Shown: piece by piece, positions 1 through 11,220 of the stretch
Layout of the letters: every line of letters starts with the position of its first letter
How positions within the stretch are numbered: the first letter of the stretch is position 1
NCBI GenBank assembly: GCA_028455995.1
Contig: JABELC010000012.1
Coordinates: 310,001 to 374,000 of the forward strand
DNA length: 64,000 nt
Origin: Scleromitrula shiraiana
Lineage: Eukaryota > Ascomycota > Leotiomycetes > Helotiales > Sclerotiniaceae
Reading direction: 5' to 3'
Notes under the pieces: generated by a model
The model's input: only the letters and a program-made list of their open reading frames with translations
Database searches by the model: none
Told to the model about the DNA's origin: nothing
Program-made: the position numbers and the translations under genes

Positions 1-629
1 CAGCCGTGTGGAACGGTCAAGAAGCACTTTCCTATCTTCAGAATCCTGGCCCGACTCGTCCGAGACCGGATATTATACTTATGGATGTGCAGATGCCGGT
101 TATGGACGGATATGAAGCGACTAGAATTTTGCGACGGGGGATTGAACTTGCTGAGGGTCTTGGTCTTGTTGGAGGAAAGGAAGGGGTAGGAGAAAGTGGA
201 GAGAACGGGGGTGATGAATTAGGCGAAAATGCCAATTGGAAATGCGAATTAAAAGATATTCCGGTAATCGCAATGACGGCGAGTGCGATACAGGGAGATC
301 AGGAAAAATGCATAAAGGCGGGTATGGATGGGTATCTAAGTAAACCGGTTGACAGGGAGAGGTTGGAGGAGATGCTTGTTGAGTGGACAGGAATGAAGGG
401 GAAAGATAGAGGGAGGAGGAGGGGATTGAAATTGGATGTTAATGGTGGTAGCGGTACTTCGAGTTTTAGTGGAGGAAAAAGTAATAGGGATGAAAATAGC
501 GAGATGGATGGGGATGGTGGCAAAACAAAAATAGGAAATACAAGGACAAAGAGAGGAAAGGATTCGGCGATTTCGATGGATTTTGCCGGGGATACAGAGA
601 TTGGGGAGGCGGTTGTTGGGGGTGTTTGA
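1..629 (+). CDS. Hybrid histidine kinase, C-terminal receiver domain (5' partial)
   Basis: The frame is open from the left edge, so this is the tail of a longer gene whose kinase core lies outside the window. The visible protein is a response-regulator receiver domain. It shows the phospho-acceptor context DIILMDVQMPVMDGYEA (Asp about 27 residues in), the switch region IPVIAMTASAIQGD and the conserved lysine in GYLSKPVDRERL. In fungal hybrid kinases this Asp takes phosphate from the upstream His and relays it through the HPt/Skn7/Ssk1 pathway. Two oddities are visible. About 30 Gly/Glu/Asn-rich residues are inserted between the helix after the Asp and the DIPVIAMTA strand. A tail of about 80 Gly/Ser/Arg-rich residues follows the domain and looks disordered. 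The kinase subgroup cannot be decided from this fragment. The stop is TGA at 627-629. Confidence 0.9.
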   Translation, partial: AVWNGQEALSYLQNPGPTRPRPDIILMDVQMPVMDGYEATRILRRGIELAEGLGLVGGKEGVGESGENGGDELGENANWKCELKDIPVIAMTASAIQGDQEKCIKAGMDGYLSKPVDRERLEEMLVEWTGMKGKDRGRRRGLKLDVNGGSGTSSFSGGKSNRDENSEMDGDGGKTKIGNTRTKRGKDSAISMDFAGDTEIGEAVVGGV

Positions 630-3600
630 TTGGGAATGATGAATTGGGACTTAGATGTTCTATATGGAGTTTGGGAGATTTACAGTGAATTTGGAAACGT
701 TTTGTGATGGATGCAGGGATTCATGGGAGATACACAGTATCTCGATTGTATTACGCTATATCAGTACTTGGTTTGATTGGGATGGATATTTGAAATGGAT
801 TATGGGAGTTTTAGGTGTTGGACTTGGCTTGGTCGAGAGTATCATATGATATACTTGTATTGTTAGATGGAATGAAAGGTATAGGGTATGCGGAGATATT
901 AGCACGAGCCTGAGAGAGACGGAAATTTGGGGCCGATAAGTTGGTATTATGGAGATGAAGTTCAATGAGAAGTCGAGGAATTTGATTTTATATCCATAAA
1001 GAGGTACTTTGTTGATACTAAAATTCAAATTGGCATAAATTCGTTATTCAAATATATGTTAAACTGCTAGTGAGAATATAAACACCCATGAAACGGGAGT
1101 AGAAGCGGGTTCGGGAGCTAGTTGAATATATTATATCGGGGTATAATATCTCCCTAGAAACTAACTCTTCTCCAACCCGATAAATTACTAGTTATAAAGA
1201 ATCTAGAATTTGTAGTACTCGAAATGGATTATCATTGTATTCTTGATATTTGAAAGAATATACCAGCTAAAAGACAATTTCCAAATTGACATGGAAAAAA
1301 AAGGCAAAGTAGTGAATACAACGTCCCCCCACTTTTATCACCACCTCACAAGCGACGTATAGAAATGACCGACAATTATGTGTAGTATGTATGATGTGCT
1401 GCATCAAGAACTATTCATGACGCCGCCATCATGGTCATGAAGAAGGCAACTGGTGATTGGCTAGGGTGAACTGTAGATTACTTAAGTTATGGGTGGGATG
1501 GCTGATGATTATTCTTTTCTCTCCCGCAAGCATGAAGTTCGGTTGACGATGCGATTGGTTGATAACAATAATAAACCCTCACCCACTGCCAATCGAGAAC
1601 TGAATATCGTCAATGTCAATGCAGTCATGCTTTGTAAATCCTACAATTTCATATTTAGTCAACACACGCTCTCAAATACACCAACGATAGAGTACGCTAC
1701 AAAATATTTATCTTTGCCGGCATGTGTGGTCATCAAGAATCTGGAAGCTAGCTAAAGGTCGCTAGCAGTTACTAGGAATGAATGCGATGGAAACGATGAT
1801 GGTGCTGTTGAGTTTGCGTCATATTTTGCTGTCGATTTTATGGTATATTATTGTTAAGGATCATTGTTGTAAAATTTTATACTCCTAATGTGATTTTTGG
1901 TGACGACAGTAGAGATGAAACGATAAACTGAAGATGAATGCTAACACTAAAGTAAACTCAAAAACGGTTGATCGTCATAGACTTTATCATATCATTGATC
2001 GCAAGCAACATTCATAAAGTTCAGGATCTCGCTCGTGAGTCGGGGTTTTATGTCTAGAGATCAGTCTAGGAAGAAATTATGGATTACGTTGAAAAGTTTT
2101 TTGGGATGATACTTTTGGTGTTAGTAGCTCGATTAGTGGTAAATTAGATGTTGTGCGGAGTAGTTTGAATCGTAACATCCTCGGTGGAGTTAACGACATG
2201 AGGGACGTGTGGATAGGATTCACTGATTTCCTACTTATACCTCACCCCTACTTTCCTTGTTTCTCGTTCAGTCGAGGTCTATATAAATTTCAGCTGGAGT
2301 CTCCAACATTTTTTATCTCCAGAAATATAAAGATGATTGGTAGTATACTTTCGAAGAGTGAAGGTTTATTATCTAAAGGTTATTGAAAATCTCCATGCTG
2401 GTATGATATCTGGGGTCTGAAATCTTGATGAAATATCTGTTAGTATTGTTGTCGAGATCATAGTTGATTCATGATAATTCATGTTATCTTTCGCTTCTTC
2501 TCGGATGTTCAAGTTCACTGTCGTCCATATACACGCTAACATCTTAAATTCTATGCGAATTACTCCTCATCCATCCCTTCTTTGACTCTCCTTTATCCTA
2601 CTGCGATAATGATGTACCCCCGCACATGTACTAAGATATGATTGCCAAACTTCCCGTCCACTTGTATCTATTCGAAGCATGAGAAAATTTATTTATATGT
2701 GCAAATCCCGGCGGTAGATATTTACTGATCGTTCAATACAATTTAGCCGAGAGAGCGGGGCAAGTTTCAACCGAGTTCCCTATACTACTACATAAAACGC
2801 GACAATATGATGGAATCAGAAAGGGGAGAATCATTCACTACTTTTGACGCGCAAAATCGAGTATATAAGAAGCAACTAAGGAAACTTCTGGTAAATTCAA
2901 CATAATTTCACCGAAGATCGAACTCGCAGTCCTGAAAGGGAGGTTGACTAGATTAATAGAAGTTCTGGCATATATGGTATCCGTAGTACATTCCAGTAGC
3001 AAGATAATACACATTATGATCTTAAGAGAAGGACTCTGGACTAGATTTTTGTGAGTGTTGTCAAATGAGTTGATCTTGCTATAGTAACTTATGATTCTGG
3101 TGGGAAGATACTAACATACTGTTACCATCCATTACATGATAGGTTTGTCGTAAATCTCTAAACATTATGAAATACGAATATCTGACGCTAGGAGATTAAT
3201 CTACTATCTCAAGTAGACGAAGCCAGTGATATATAAGAGATTGGTCCAAATCAACCACCTAAGTGTTCCTTAAGTGCGTGAGTTTAAGCTTACTATTTTG
3301 AGATTTGTAAATGGATTAGAAAGCCTTTTATATTCTTTATTTAGGAAAGATCTGAACAGTAAAGTTGATTTTCTTCATTCAGCGCCGCTTGATGGCTTTT
3401 ATCGTTCTTATTGGCTCTCAATTGAGTAATTTCAAAACGGAGTATTCACCGATAGAAATATACGATACCATAGAATGGGCACGTGAATTTTCAACTCGAA
3501 CCTCCTCTTTAAATTCTGACAAACTTCTTCTTCAACAAGTTCTCCTCACTACCGTAATTACACCTGGAATGCAGAGAACGTATACAAGGCCTATACAGTA

Positions 3601-4691
3601 GATATAGTGAGTGGAGATACCCGACTAGAAGAGAATCTAAGTTTGAACTTTTACTCGAAGAACTTCTATATCGAACATTCTCAATTGTTGCCGGTTATGT
3701 AACCAATACTGTCAGTTCTGCAGCAGAGATAAGATGTTCAGATGATAGTTTTACTTTCATTCAACATCGTTCATAAACAATGAATTTGTTGTAAAGTATT
3801 AAAACAAAACTGCCACATGATCTTGAGACGCGTCGCTGAGATGTTGAATATCAAATTCAAGACCTCGCTCATTCGTAACCTAGTCACTTAGGGCATCATG
3901 AACTTTTGTTCAAGTAACGACTTATTATTCGACCGGGCCAACTGATTTTATCCGGCTCGGCCGGCAAAAGATTACAATTTGACATTTTATTGTATTGTTA
4001 GAACTGTCAGCGTGTCATAATCATCACTTATCCCTATGAGAATTTTCTGGGAGATTATGAAATTACTTCTGATCTGGGAAGTATGGAAGGTTTTAATAGA
4101 AGAGAACCCTACCCATCTTAAATGATGAGAACAATATGTTACTTTTCTATCCCGTCCGAAAGATAGATTGTTCACCTCCAGGCTATTAAGCCCCAGCAGG
4201 GCCAGAAGCTAAGAACACATCTATCAATAACTTACTCTTGCACCAGACATTTTATAACAGCACGACTAACACCAATATATCCTGGAAGAATAAGGAAAGT
4301 AAACATTTGTTGATTGTATTTGGTGTAATCATTGAGTATATAATATAAACACAAGCAAAAAAACTTTCATTTCAGTTTATTGATATGTTTTCCGTCAAGG
4401 AAGTCGTTACTCGCCCCAAACTAGCAATCACCCAAACAAAACATTACAACACCCCAAAATCCGTTCTATAATAGGTCGAGAAGACTCGAAAAAGAAAAGA
4501 ATCGCCCCCTCCCTTTTCTCCTCCGTTCCATCCGATTCGTGATTGCACCCCCGTTCACCAAAAATAAACAGAAATATTATATATAAGAAGTCTCATCTCT
4601 CCCAATCACAACCCGATATGATTTCCTCGTCAATCCAAAGGCTTCCACATACTGAATTCCCAAACCTATCCTCACATTTTCATTATCGACT
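630..4691. other. Gene-poor stretch, no recognisable gene
   Basis: About 4 kb in which I recognise no protein domain, no tRNA and no clear repeat. The open frames here (for example 1489-1755, 2153-2386 and 3365-3601) are short, lack recognisable motifs and have no convincing splice partners. The sequence is moderately AT-rich. It may hold untranslated regions or promoters of the flanking genes or non-coding transcripts, but nothing in the sequence shows this directly. Confidence 0.5.
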
Positions 4692-5197
4692 TTAGGATTT
4701 TGTCTGTCCAACCCTCCGCTTTATCCAAATAGATACCCTGCGCTGACTGTATCCATGCGGAGTATGTTTACTCGTACTCGGGCCGGGTTCTGGTCTTTCC
4801 GCTCCTACGAATCTCCTAATAAATGATAAATATACTGTTAGCATACAACTCAATCCAATCCTATCACATGGTATCAACTAATCTACCACGACCCCCTTCA
4901 GCGCTCATCACGCAACCAACAATAATCCCCCCCTTCCACCCGAACCAAAAGAAGAATAAAAGAAATAACTAACCAATTCCTAAACTCCTCCCTCATCAAC
5001 TCCGTTAACAAATCCGTCAAAGTACTCCCAATATTATTCCTACTAACGACCCCCTCCTTCGATGGCAAATCCTCCGGAATCCCCCTCCCGTTCGACACGC
5101 GGAAATGCTTTACTAATGGATACCCATAGAGACGATGTTCCGAGGCGTGATTAAGTGCAACGTAGCGGACGTTGAGACAGCGGACTTCGGAGGCCAT
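4692..5197 (-). CDS. Small conserved-looking protein of unknown function (115 aa, two exons)
   Basis: I do not recognise this protein. The model joins 5197-4974 and 4815-4692 across a 158-bp intron (4973-4816). The intron has a GTTAGT donor, a GCTAAC branch-like site about 20 nt before the acceptor and a TAG acceptor. The join keeps frame through ...EEFRNW-RFVGAERPEPG... and gives 115 residues. The protein starts MASEVRCLNVRYVALNHASE. It is rich in charged residues, has no signal peptide or membrane segment, and ends in a basic tail (QRRVSIWIKRRVGQTKS). The balanced composition and good splice signals make it look like a real gene rather than a chance ORF. Function, partners and localisation are unknown; a nuclear or mitochondrial location would be a guess. 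Confidence 0.6.
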
Positions 5198-6710
5198 TTG
5201 CTTGTTATTGGATTCTCGGGATTTGTGATTCGATATTTCTGACGAAGTGATTATTTAAGGATGGATATATATGGAGGTTTGTAGTAATATATAATATGTA
5301 GACACAAATTTGTACGACCGATAAAGGAATGTTCCATAAAATGAACAGATTTCAGACTCAAAAACATTCAAACAACAGCAGCACAACCACAAATCTATAA
5401 ATCCAATGTCTCTCACCTCCGTGCCCAAAATAATCGCCACCAATAATCAAGCCATATATAAAAGCCCCCTTCCCATCACAACCTCTGCATAAAGGAAAAT
5501 CCTACAAACATGTTCTCCACAACCTAGCATTTACGACTGCCCAATCTTTCCTATCCTATACATTCGCTGCGATACCTAACAGCACCACATGGATGGTGAA
5601 TGTAGATTCTAAGCACTTTTATAAAGGATTGATTGGAAAGGTAGGGAGATGACCCACTGGACCGCTGAGTGATCTTTTTGTGGGGGTGTTGATGTGATTG
5701 GGGCGATCCTGGGCTGTGTTTGATGAAGAATAGTCGTACTACGTATGGGGTGGGCTCCCGACTTGCAAAAAAATCGGACTTCAAATCACCAAAATTACTA
5801 AAATCATTTAACTATATATATCTTAAAAATTCTACAAAGATTATATTTTTATTTTTATTTTTTTGGAATTTGATAATTGAATAATTGACATTCGAAATAA
5901 ACTACATTTCAAATTTTTAACTCAAAAAATTAATGTTGCATTTATTATGAAGTTTTATTTTGAATATATAATAAGGAGTCCGATTTTTTTTGCAAGTCGG
6001 GAGGTGAGGAGGTTGTGGAAGAGCATCGAATGGTGATGTTTGTGTCAAATATTGGACAGTTATATCATAGTAAATACATTCCACTGCCTTTTTTCACAAG
6101 AAAAAAAAGTAATAGTTACTCTGAAGATGCCCATTGTACTATTTTCAATGTGAATTATCTGTTCAAGAACGGATGACAAAATACCTAGATAGGCAAGAGG
6201 CCACATTCGGCGTGACCACCACCGACATCGAAATCGACATGGTTGATTTACCTAGGATTCCTGGTTGGGTGTTGGGCATCAAAATAAGATTTTGAATACT
6301 ATATATATAAAGGCTCGGCCATGGTATACTAATAGGGAGGGTTGATTTCGCCTTGGGCATCTGCTTGAGTGCCGTGACTACGCGATTGCTTGCACTGGCT
6401 TCTTGGTATTGAGTGCCATGTTAAAAGATCAATATTATTATTGTTTTTCCTCGTATTTTTATTGAATCGGAACTATCGATCCAGTTGGCCACTCCGTTCG
6501 GCCCGGCAAAGAATAAGAATTTTCCTTCACGTAAGATATGAATACTGATAGTAAGAGGATCCAAAATGATTGGAAAAGAAGAATAGCAATATTTGATTGC
6601 GGAGTTAAAACACAACTAGCTATGTATTAAATGTTACAAAGGTATATGAAACGCTAGAAATTGAATGTATGTATATCCTTAATATGCCCATCGTAATAAA
6701 AAACATCTAG
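5198..6710. other. Intergenic, contains a MITE-like element
   Basis: The stretch between the small gene and the aminopeptidase holds the short inverted-repeat element at 5755-6003, listed separately. Outside it I see no recognisable coding sequence. The short minus-strand frames at 5255-5443, 6163-6360 and 6421-6615 have no motifs. Confidence 0.5.
5755..6003. mobile_element. MITE-like element with ~28-bp terminal inverted repeats
   Basis: A 249-bp AT-rich block is bounded by inverted termini. The left end reads CTCCCGACTTGCAAAAAAA then TCGGACT; the right end is its reverse complement with one extra A in the run. The interior is very AT-rich and has no coding capacity. The flanks are GTGGG on the left and GTGAG on the right, which could be an imperfect target-site duplication. 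Size, termini and lack of a transposase fit a non-autonomous DNA transposon. The superfamily cannot be decided. No second copy was seen in the window. Confidence 0.7.
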
Positions 6711-8369
6711 TTACATAACCAACTTGTGACCATGATAAACGGTCTCTTTTTGCACACTTGATGCAGCACTCTTAACGCCAGTTCTTTCTGGGAAACCCTT
6801 GAAAGAAACAGCATATGTTGCGACTGAGTGGGCAACGAGCTATTGTCACAAAGTCAGCGTTAAATACTATCAATGGTCAAGAATCAGGAGATGGAATCAT
6901 CATACCTTTGCATTCAAAATCCATGCATCAAGAGCGAGATTATCAACGGTATCGCAAAGTTGGTGATAGCAAGGATCAAACCATTCACCAGCATTACCAC
7001 CAAACATCTCAGCTTCGTGAGCAGTCTTTATACCTTCTGCACCAGTTGCGATCCCACCACCTGGAATTCCGTTCTTGATGAATGCATCGTAATCACTTCG
7101 TCCATCAAATGGAATGTATGTGTAGTTGAGGTTATTGTCCTCATACCAGGATGTATACAAATCCCTCAATTCTTCAGAACCGGTGGGGTTAAGAGCATTG
7201 GTAGCATTGTAAACTTGGTAGGCATAGTTTGGAGAAGCCAACATATCATAATCCATGAAAAGTCGGATCTTCAAGTTCTCTTCCTCTGAAAGTTGGGAGA
7301 CGTAATAATCTGAACCGAGAAGTCCTTCTTCTTCACCTGCCCACCATGCGAATCGAACGCAGTTGTTGACACTATATTTGCTTAATTGTGTAGCAATTTC
7401 AAGGAGGGTCAAACTTCCCGAACCATCATCATTGATACCAGGTCCTTCAGCCACACTGTCAGAATGTCCTCCCAACATCACACAGTTCTCTGGATCTCCT
7501 CCCTTTGTTTGCGCAACTATGTTTGTAGTTATAATATCCTGAACGACGGAATCAATGTATGCAGAACCATCCACTGATTTCCCTTGCTTTAACTTCTTGA
7601 TATAAGGAGCCGCATCTTTATCAGAAATTCCAAAAGTCGCAATATGGTTTTTGTTTGGTTGTCCCAATGTTCCTCCAAGAGCTCCCTCATCATTATTATA
7701 AATTACTGCAGCAATGGCGCCAGCCTTTCCTGCATTGGCGGATTTGTCACCGAACGCGCAAGTTCCTCTTCGAATCAGCGCAATAGCACCCTTTGTATCC
7801 GAAGGGTAATCGGATTCGTCACAGCCATTATTCTCTACCAGAACTAATGGGCCAAACACAGCATCTTTCTTCGCGGTTGGAGGAGTAAGACCCATTGGCA
7901 TGGCTGTTTCAGGAACAGAATCACCGAGAACCAGACGGTAATCGAAGACATTACCCATTACAGCAGGGAAAGTTTGATTCGACACATCGTAGTAATCACC
8001 GAAGGACGTAACTGTATTGTAAATGTAATCGATAGTCGAAACATGACCTGTTGTAAGAGGTAAAAGTCAACAGATGTGTTACAACAGGGAAATTGGCACG
8101 GATTGATCTAGCTGTATACCTTGGGAGCCAATAACTCTTGTAGGGTGATTATATTCATGAATCCCTTCCTCTGCGATCTTGAAGAGATGTTTTGCTCGGT
8201 CCAAAAGGTTGGACACTTTTAAATCATCTTGAAGAGCTGAAGAGCTTACCAAGGGTTTGGTATTGATAAGAGATTGCGATTGTTCTTGTAGAGGGCGTAA
8301 AGGTTGTTGTTGAATAATTGAACCGGTAGCAATTGAAGAAGCTGCAAGCAATAGAGTAGAACGATACAT
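6711..8369 (-). CDS. Secreted M28-family aminopeptidase with PA domain (LAP2/aminopeptidase Y-like)
   Basis: Three exons (8369-8120, 8047-6906, 6839-6711) encode 506 aa; introns are 72 and 66 bp. I chose the start MYRSTLLLAASSIATGS because it begins a typical signal peptide; an upstream in-frame ATG (8393) adds eight residues. A propeptide is followed by a PA domain (CDESDYPSDTKGAIALIRRGTCAFGDK is its core, described here by its first and last residues C and K) and then the zinc peptidase domain. Co-catalytic zinc ligands and the catalytic Glu are visible in GGHSDSVAEGPGINDDGSGS, WWAGEEEGLLGSD, MDYDML and the late CYHQLCDT. Family members remove N-terminal residues, often Leu, from peptides outside the cell or in the vacuole. 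The C-terminal exon (LVAHSVATYAVSFKGFPE) completes the fold. It appears intact and functional, and probably serves extracellular nitrogen scavenging. Confidence 0.9.
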
Positions 8370-9317
8370 CTTGAACGATATCAATAGTACCAATTCTTGT
8401 TGTTTGGGTTTGTTGTTGCTATTGTGTATTTATGAAGAATAGAGGCTGGGGTGGGGGATGACTGATTCTAATCTGAAGCTCAAGCTGAAGCTCGGACGGC
8501 AACAGCGGCGATATCGGTGAAACCCGATTGGCGCTTGCAACATGATAAGTCTTGACATCATTTTTACGGCGGTGAGTATGTTCGGTGATGTCTCGCTACT
8601 ATTCATGTCTGTGGCAAAAGAATTATGAAAAGGGGCTCTTTGAGCTAAGGGCACTCGATACCGAAGTCATAGGGCTTAAAAAGTGAGTATGCATTTGAAG
8701 AGTATCCGTTTGATACGGTGAGCTCTATGCATAACATACTTCGTAAGCACGATGTCAATCCCTGCACTTGCTGCTATCCATTCAATCTCCAAGCAGGTCT
8801 TTTGGAGTAACAGTCGGGATCCTGAGAATCTAGAAGTTTGATGTCAAGCTCGTTTCCAGATATTCGGATCTGATTATGATATTCCTCTTCCAGTGAAGAG
8901 ACCAAATTCTGTCATTTACAAGAGTATCTGACTCCCCGATCATGTGGGTTACCACTTTTTGCATGTGTAGGCGGGAAACATATCGATACCATGATTGAAT
9001 CTCATGCTAGACTCTACCGTTTCTATCATGATGTGCTGAAATGAAACGGAAGAATGTCTATCAAATTCGGCAGCACTCCTGGTCTTCCATTGAATCCGAA
9101 AAACGAGACACATTTGGAAGCTGTTCAGAAGTCCCAACAGTTGGAAAAGTCCTAACAGTTGGAGAAATGTATAGTTGAGGCGGGTTTCTTTCATACCAAC
9201 TATTTCAACTAAGCAAAGTTCATCAAGCAGTGACTCTTAGGGGCAGCTTACTCCCTCTTTCGCAACGTGAATCTTTACGTCTACGGAGTGAGCAAGCTCG
9301 TGCATTTCTGTCCCAAG
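8370..9317. other. Divergent intergenic region between aminopeptidase and P450 pseudogene
   Basis: This region holds the upstream sequence of the aminopeptidase (minus strand) and of the decayed P450 (plus strand). I see no other gene. The minus-strand frames at 8430-8654 and 8949-9194 have no recognisable motifs. Confidence 0.5.
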
Positions 9318-10973
9318 ATGGGATATACTTCAGAGTTTGGAGGAGCTATCATTGCACTATTATTAACATATTTTGTATTCAAACAATACATATCAAGATG
9401 GCAAAGATGCAAGAAAGCTCAGCTCCAAGGTTGTTTAGAACCCTTATCGTACCCTCATAAAGACCCGATATTCGGATTCGACCTTTTACTCGACACTAGA
9501 AAACAAGTCGCCAACTCCAAATTGCTCGAGACCTGGATGCAACGTTTTAAAAACCACGGTCATACATTCTCCGCTATAGTACGAACCAAAAATGCTATCT
9601 GTACTGTGGATGCGAGCAATTTGAAAACGGTTCATGCGAAGAATCTTAGTCATCTTGGGGTTCAACCTTTGAGACGGGCTCCAACTGTCCCGTTTCTCGA
9701 AGAAGGTGTGTTTACTATGGGTGGACCATTTTCGGGGCACTAGAGCGCATTAATTAGACTTACGTTCACGAAAGAAAACGTAGCGAACTTACCGGCATTC
9801 GAGGTACATTTCCAGAAGTTTCTTGAATTGTTCCCTACGGATGGTCCGACTGTTGATCTTACACCGCTTTTATACAGACTAGTAAGTAAAACCTTTTCTT
9901 CACCACCGGATATTCCCAATTAACATCCTTTCAGTTTTTTGACACTTCCACGGAATTTTTCTTCGGCGAATCCATGAATACCCTCCCCCCAGAAACTTCA
10001 TTTCAAACAGAAGAATTCCTCGCTCCTTTCACTACGCCCAACGAGGCATGGAAATCCGACTCCAACTAGGCAAACTACGATTCCTCTACCGCGACAAGAA
10101 ATGGTACGAATCAATCAAAGTGGCCCACGCATTTGCAGATTGCTACGTAGCAAAAGCAATGGACTTTCGCCTCAATTATCTCGCGTCCCGGGCGGGTAAA
10201 TCTAAAGTAGACGATGAAGATACAGATGACGATGATAATGTTAATAGTCGCTATGTGCTGCTTCATTAGATGGCCAAATAAACCGGTGACTGTGACGAGC
10301 TTCGACATCAGATCCTGCATGTGTTCCTAGCAGGTCATGAGGCCTCCGCTATCACTATTGGAAATGCCATATTCCACCTATGTCGAAACCCAGAGATATG
10401 GAAAAAGCTTCGATCTGAAGTTTTGGGAGAAAGGGATAAACCGTTTACATTCGAGTCATTAAAGAATCTTTATTGTTTGCAATATATCATCAAATAAAGT
10501 ATGTATCAATTGCTCCTATTCTTCACAATTCATCACTAACATCCGCACCTCAGCCTCTCAGATTACACCCCGTTGCTCCCACCGACAACCGCATCGCCCT
10601 CCGCGACACCACCCTCCCCACCGGCGGTGGCTCCTCCGGCACCTCTCCCATCTTCCTACCCAAAGTTTTAGTAGTAATGACATCATTTCACGCCCTGCAC
10701 ATGCTAGCACCCTGTTTGCAGCCCGATGCTGAGGTTTTCAGACCTGAGAGGTGGGAGACTATACGCCCGGGATGGAGTTATCTTTCATTTGGAACAGGAC
10801 CTAGAATGTGTCCTGGGAGGAATTTTGCATTGACGGAAACGACTTATGTGTTGACGAGGATGGCGCAGGAGTGGAGGGAGGTGGGGTGTAGGGATAAAAT
10901 GATGGAGCGGGTGGAGGAGATGAAGGTTTAGGCTAGTAGTAAGAATGGGGTTAAGGTTGGGCTGGTGTGGTGA
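9318..10973 (+). pseudogene. Decayed cytochrome P450, CYP52-like alkane/fatty-acid hydroxylase
   Basis: The fragments read in order as one P450. They are a membrane anchor (MGYTSEFGGAIIALLLTYFV), LETWMQRFKNHGHTF, FTKENVANLPAFE, FFDTSTEFFFGES, LRHQILHVFLAGHEASAITI (I-helix), FEVFRPERW-type PERF sequence and the intact heme loop FGTGPRMCPGRNFAL. The reading frame is broken many times: a TAG after GGPFSGH (9740-9742), a frameshift near 10040 just before MEIRLQLGKLRF, TAG and TAA near 10267-10282, TAA instead of a Glu codon in YIIK just before an intron at about 10500, and TAG at 10929-10931. Two former introns still show GTAAGT/GTATGT and CAG ends. CYP52-family enzymes omega-hydroxylate alkanes and fatty acids at the ER. 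This copy cannot make a full protein. Confidence 0.85.
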
Positions 10974-11220
10974 TGGTGTCTGTTTCCATGTTGTGTTGTA
11001 TATAATTTTCAATGAGATCACGCTAACAATTATGTCTGAAATGGAATGGGTACATATCATATCCGCGCCTTCTATAAACTAAGTCTATATGCGATCAAAT
11101 TATTGAATTTCTTCCCTCTGGTATATTAATTCCCCAAACCTGGCAAACACGCACTTAAAAAATTTACCCACCACCAGCTATCCTCCACCTCATCCCATGA
11201 AATGCCATCCAACTTAATTA

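Noticed and set aside
2900..2960. tRNA-like minus-strand stretch with GAGTTCGATCTTCGG resembling a B box
   Set aside because: No matching acceptor, D or anticodon stems could be paired around it.
9267..9317. Upstream in-frame ATG for the P450 pseudogene
   Set aside because: The sequence before MGYTSEFGG does not fit a P450 N-terminus; the membrane anchor starts after 9318.
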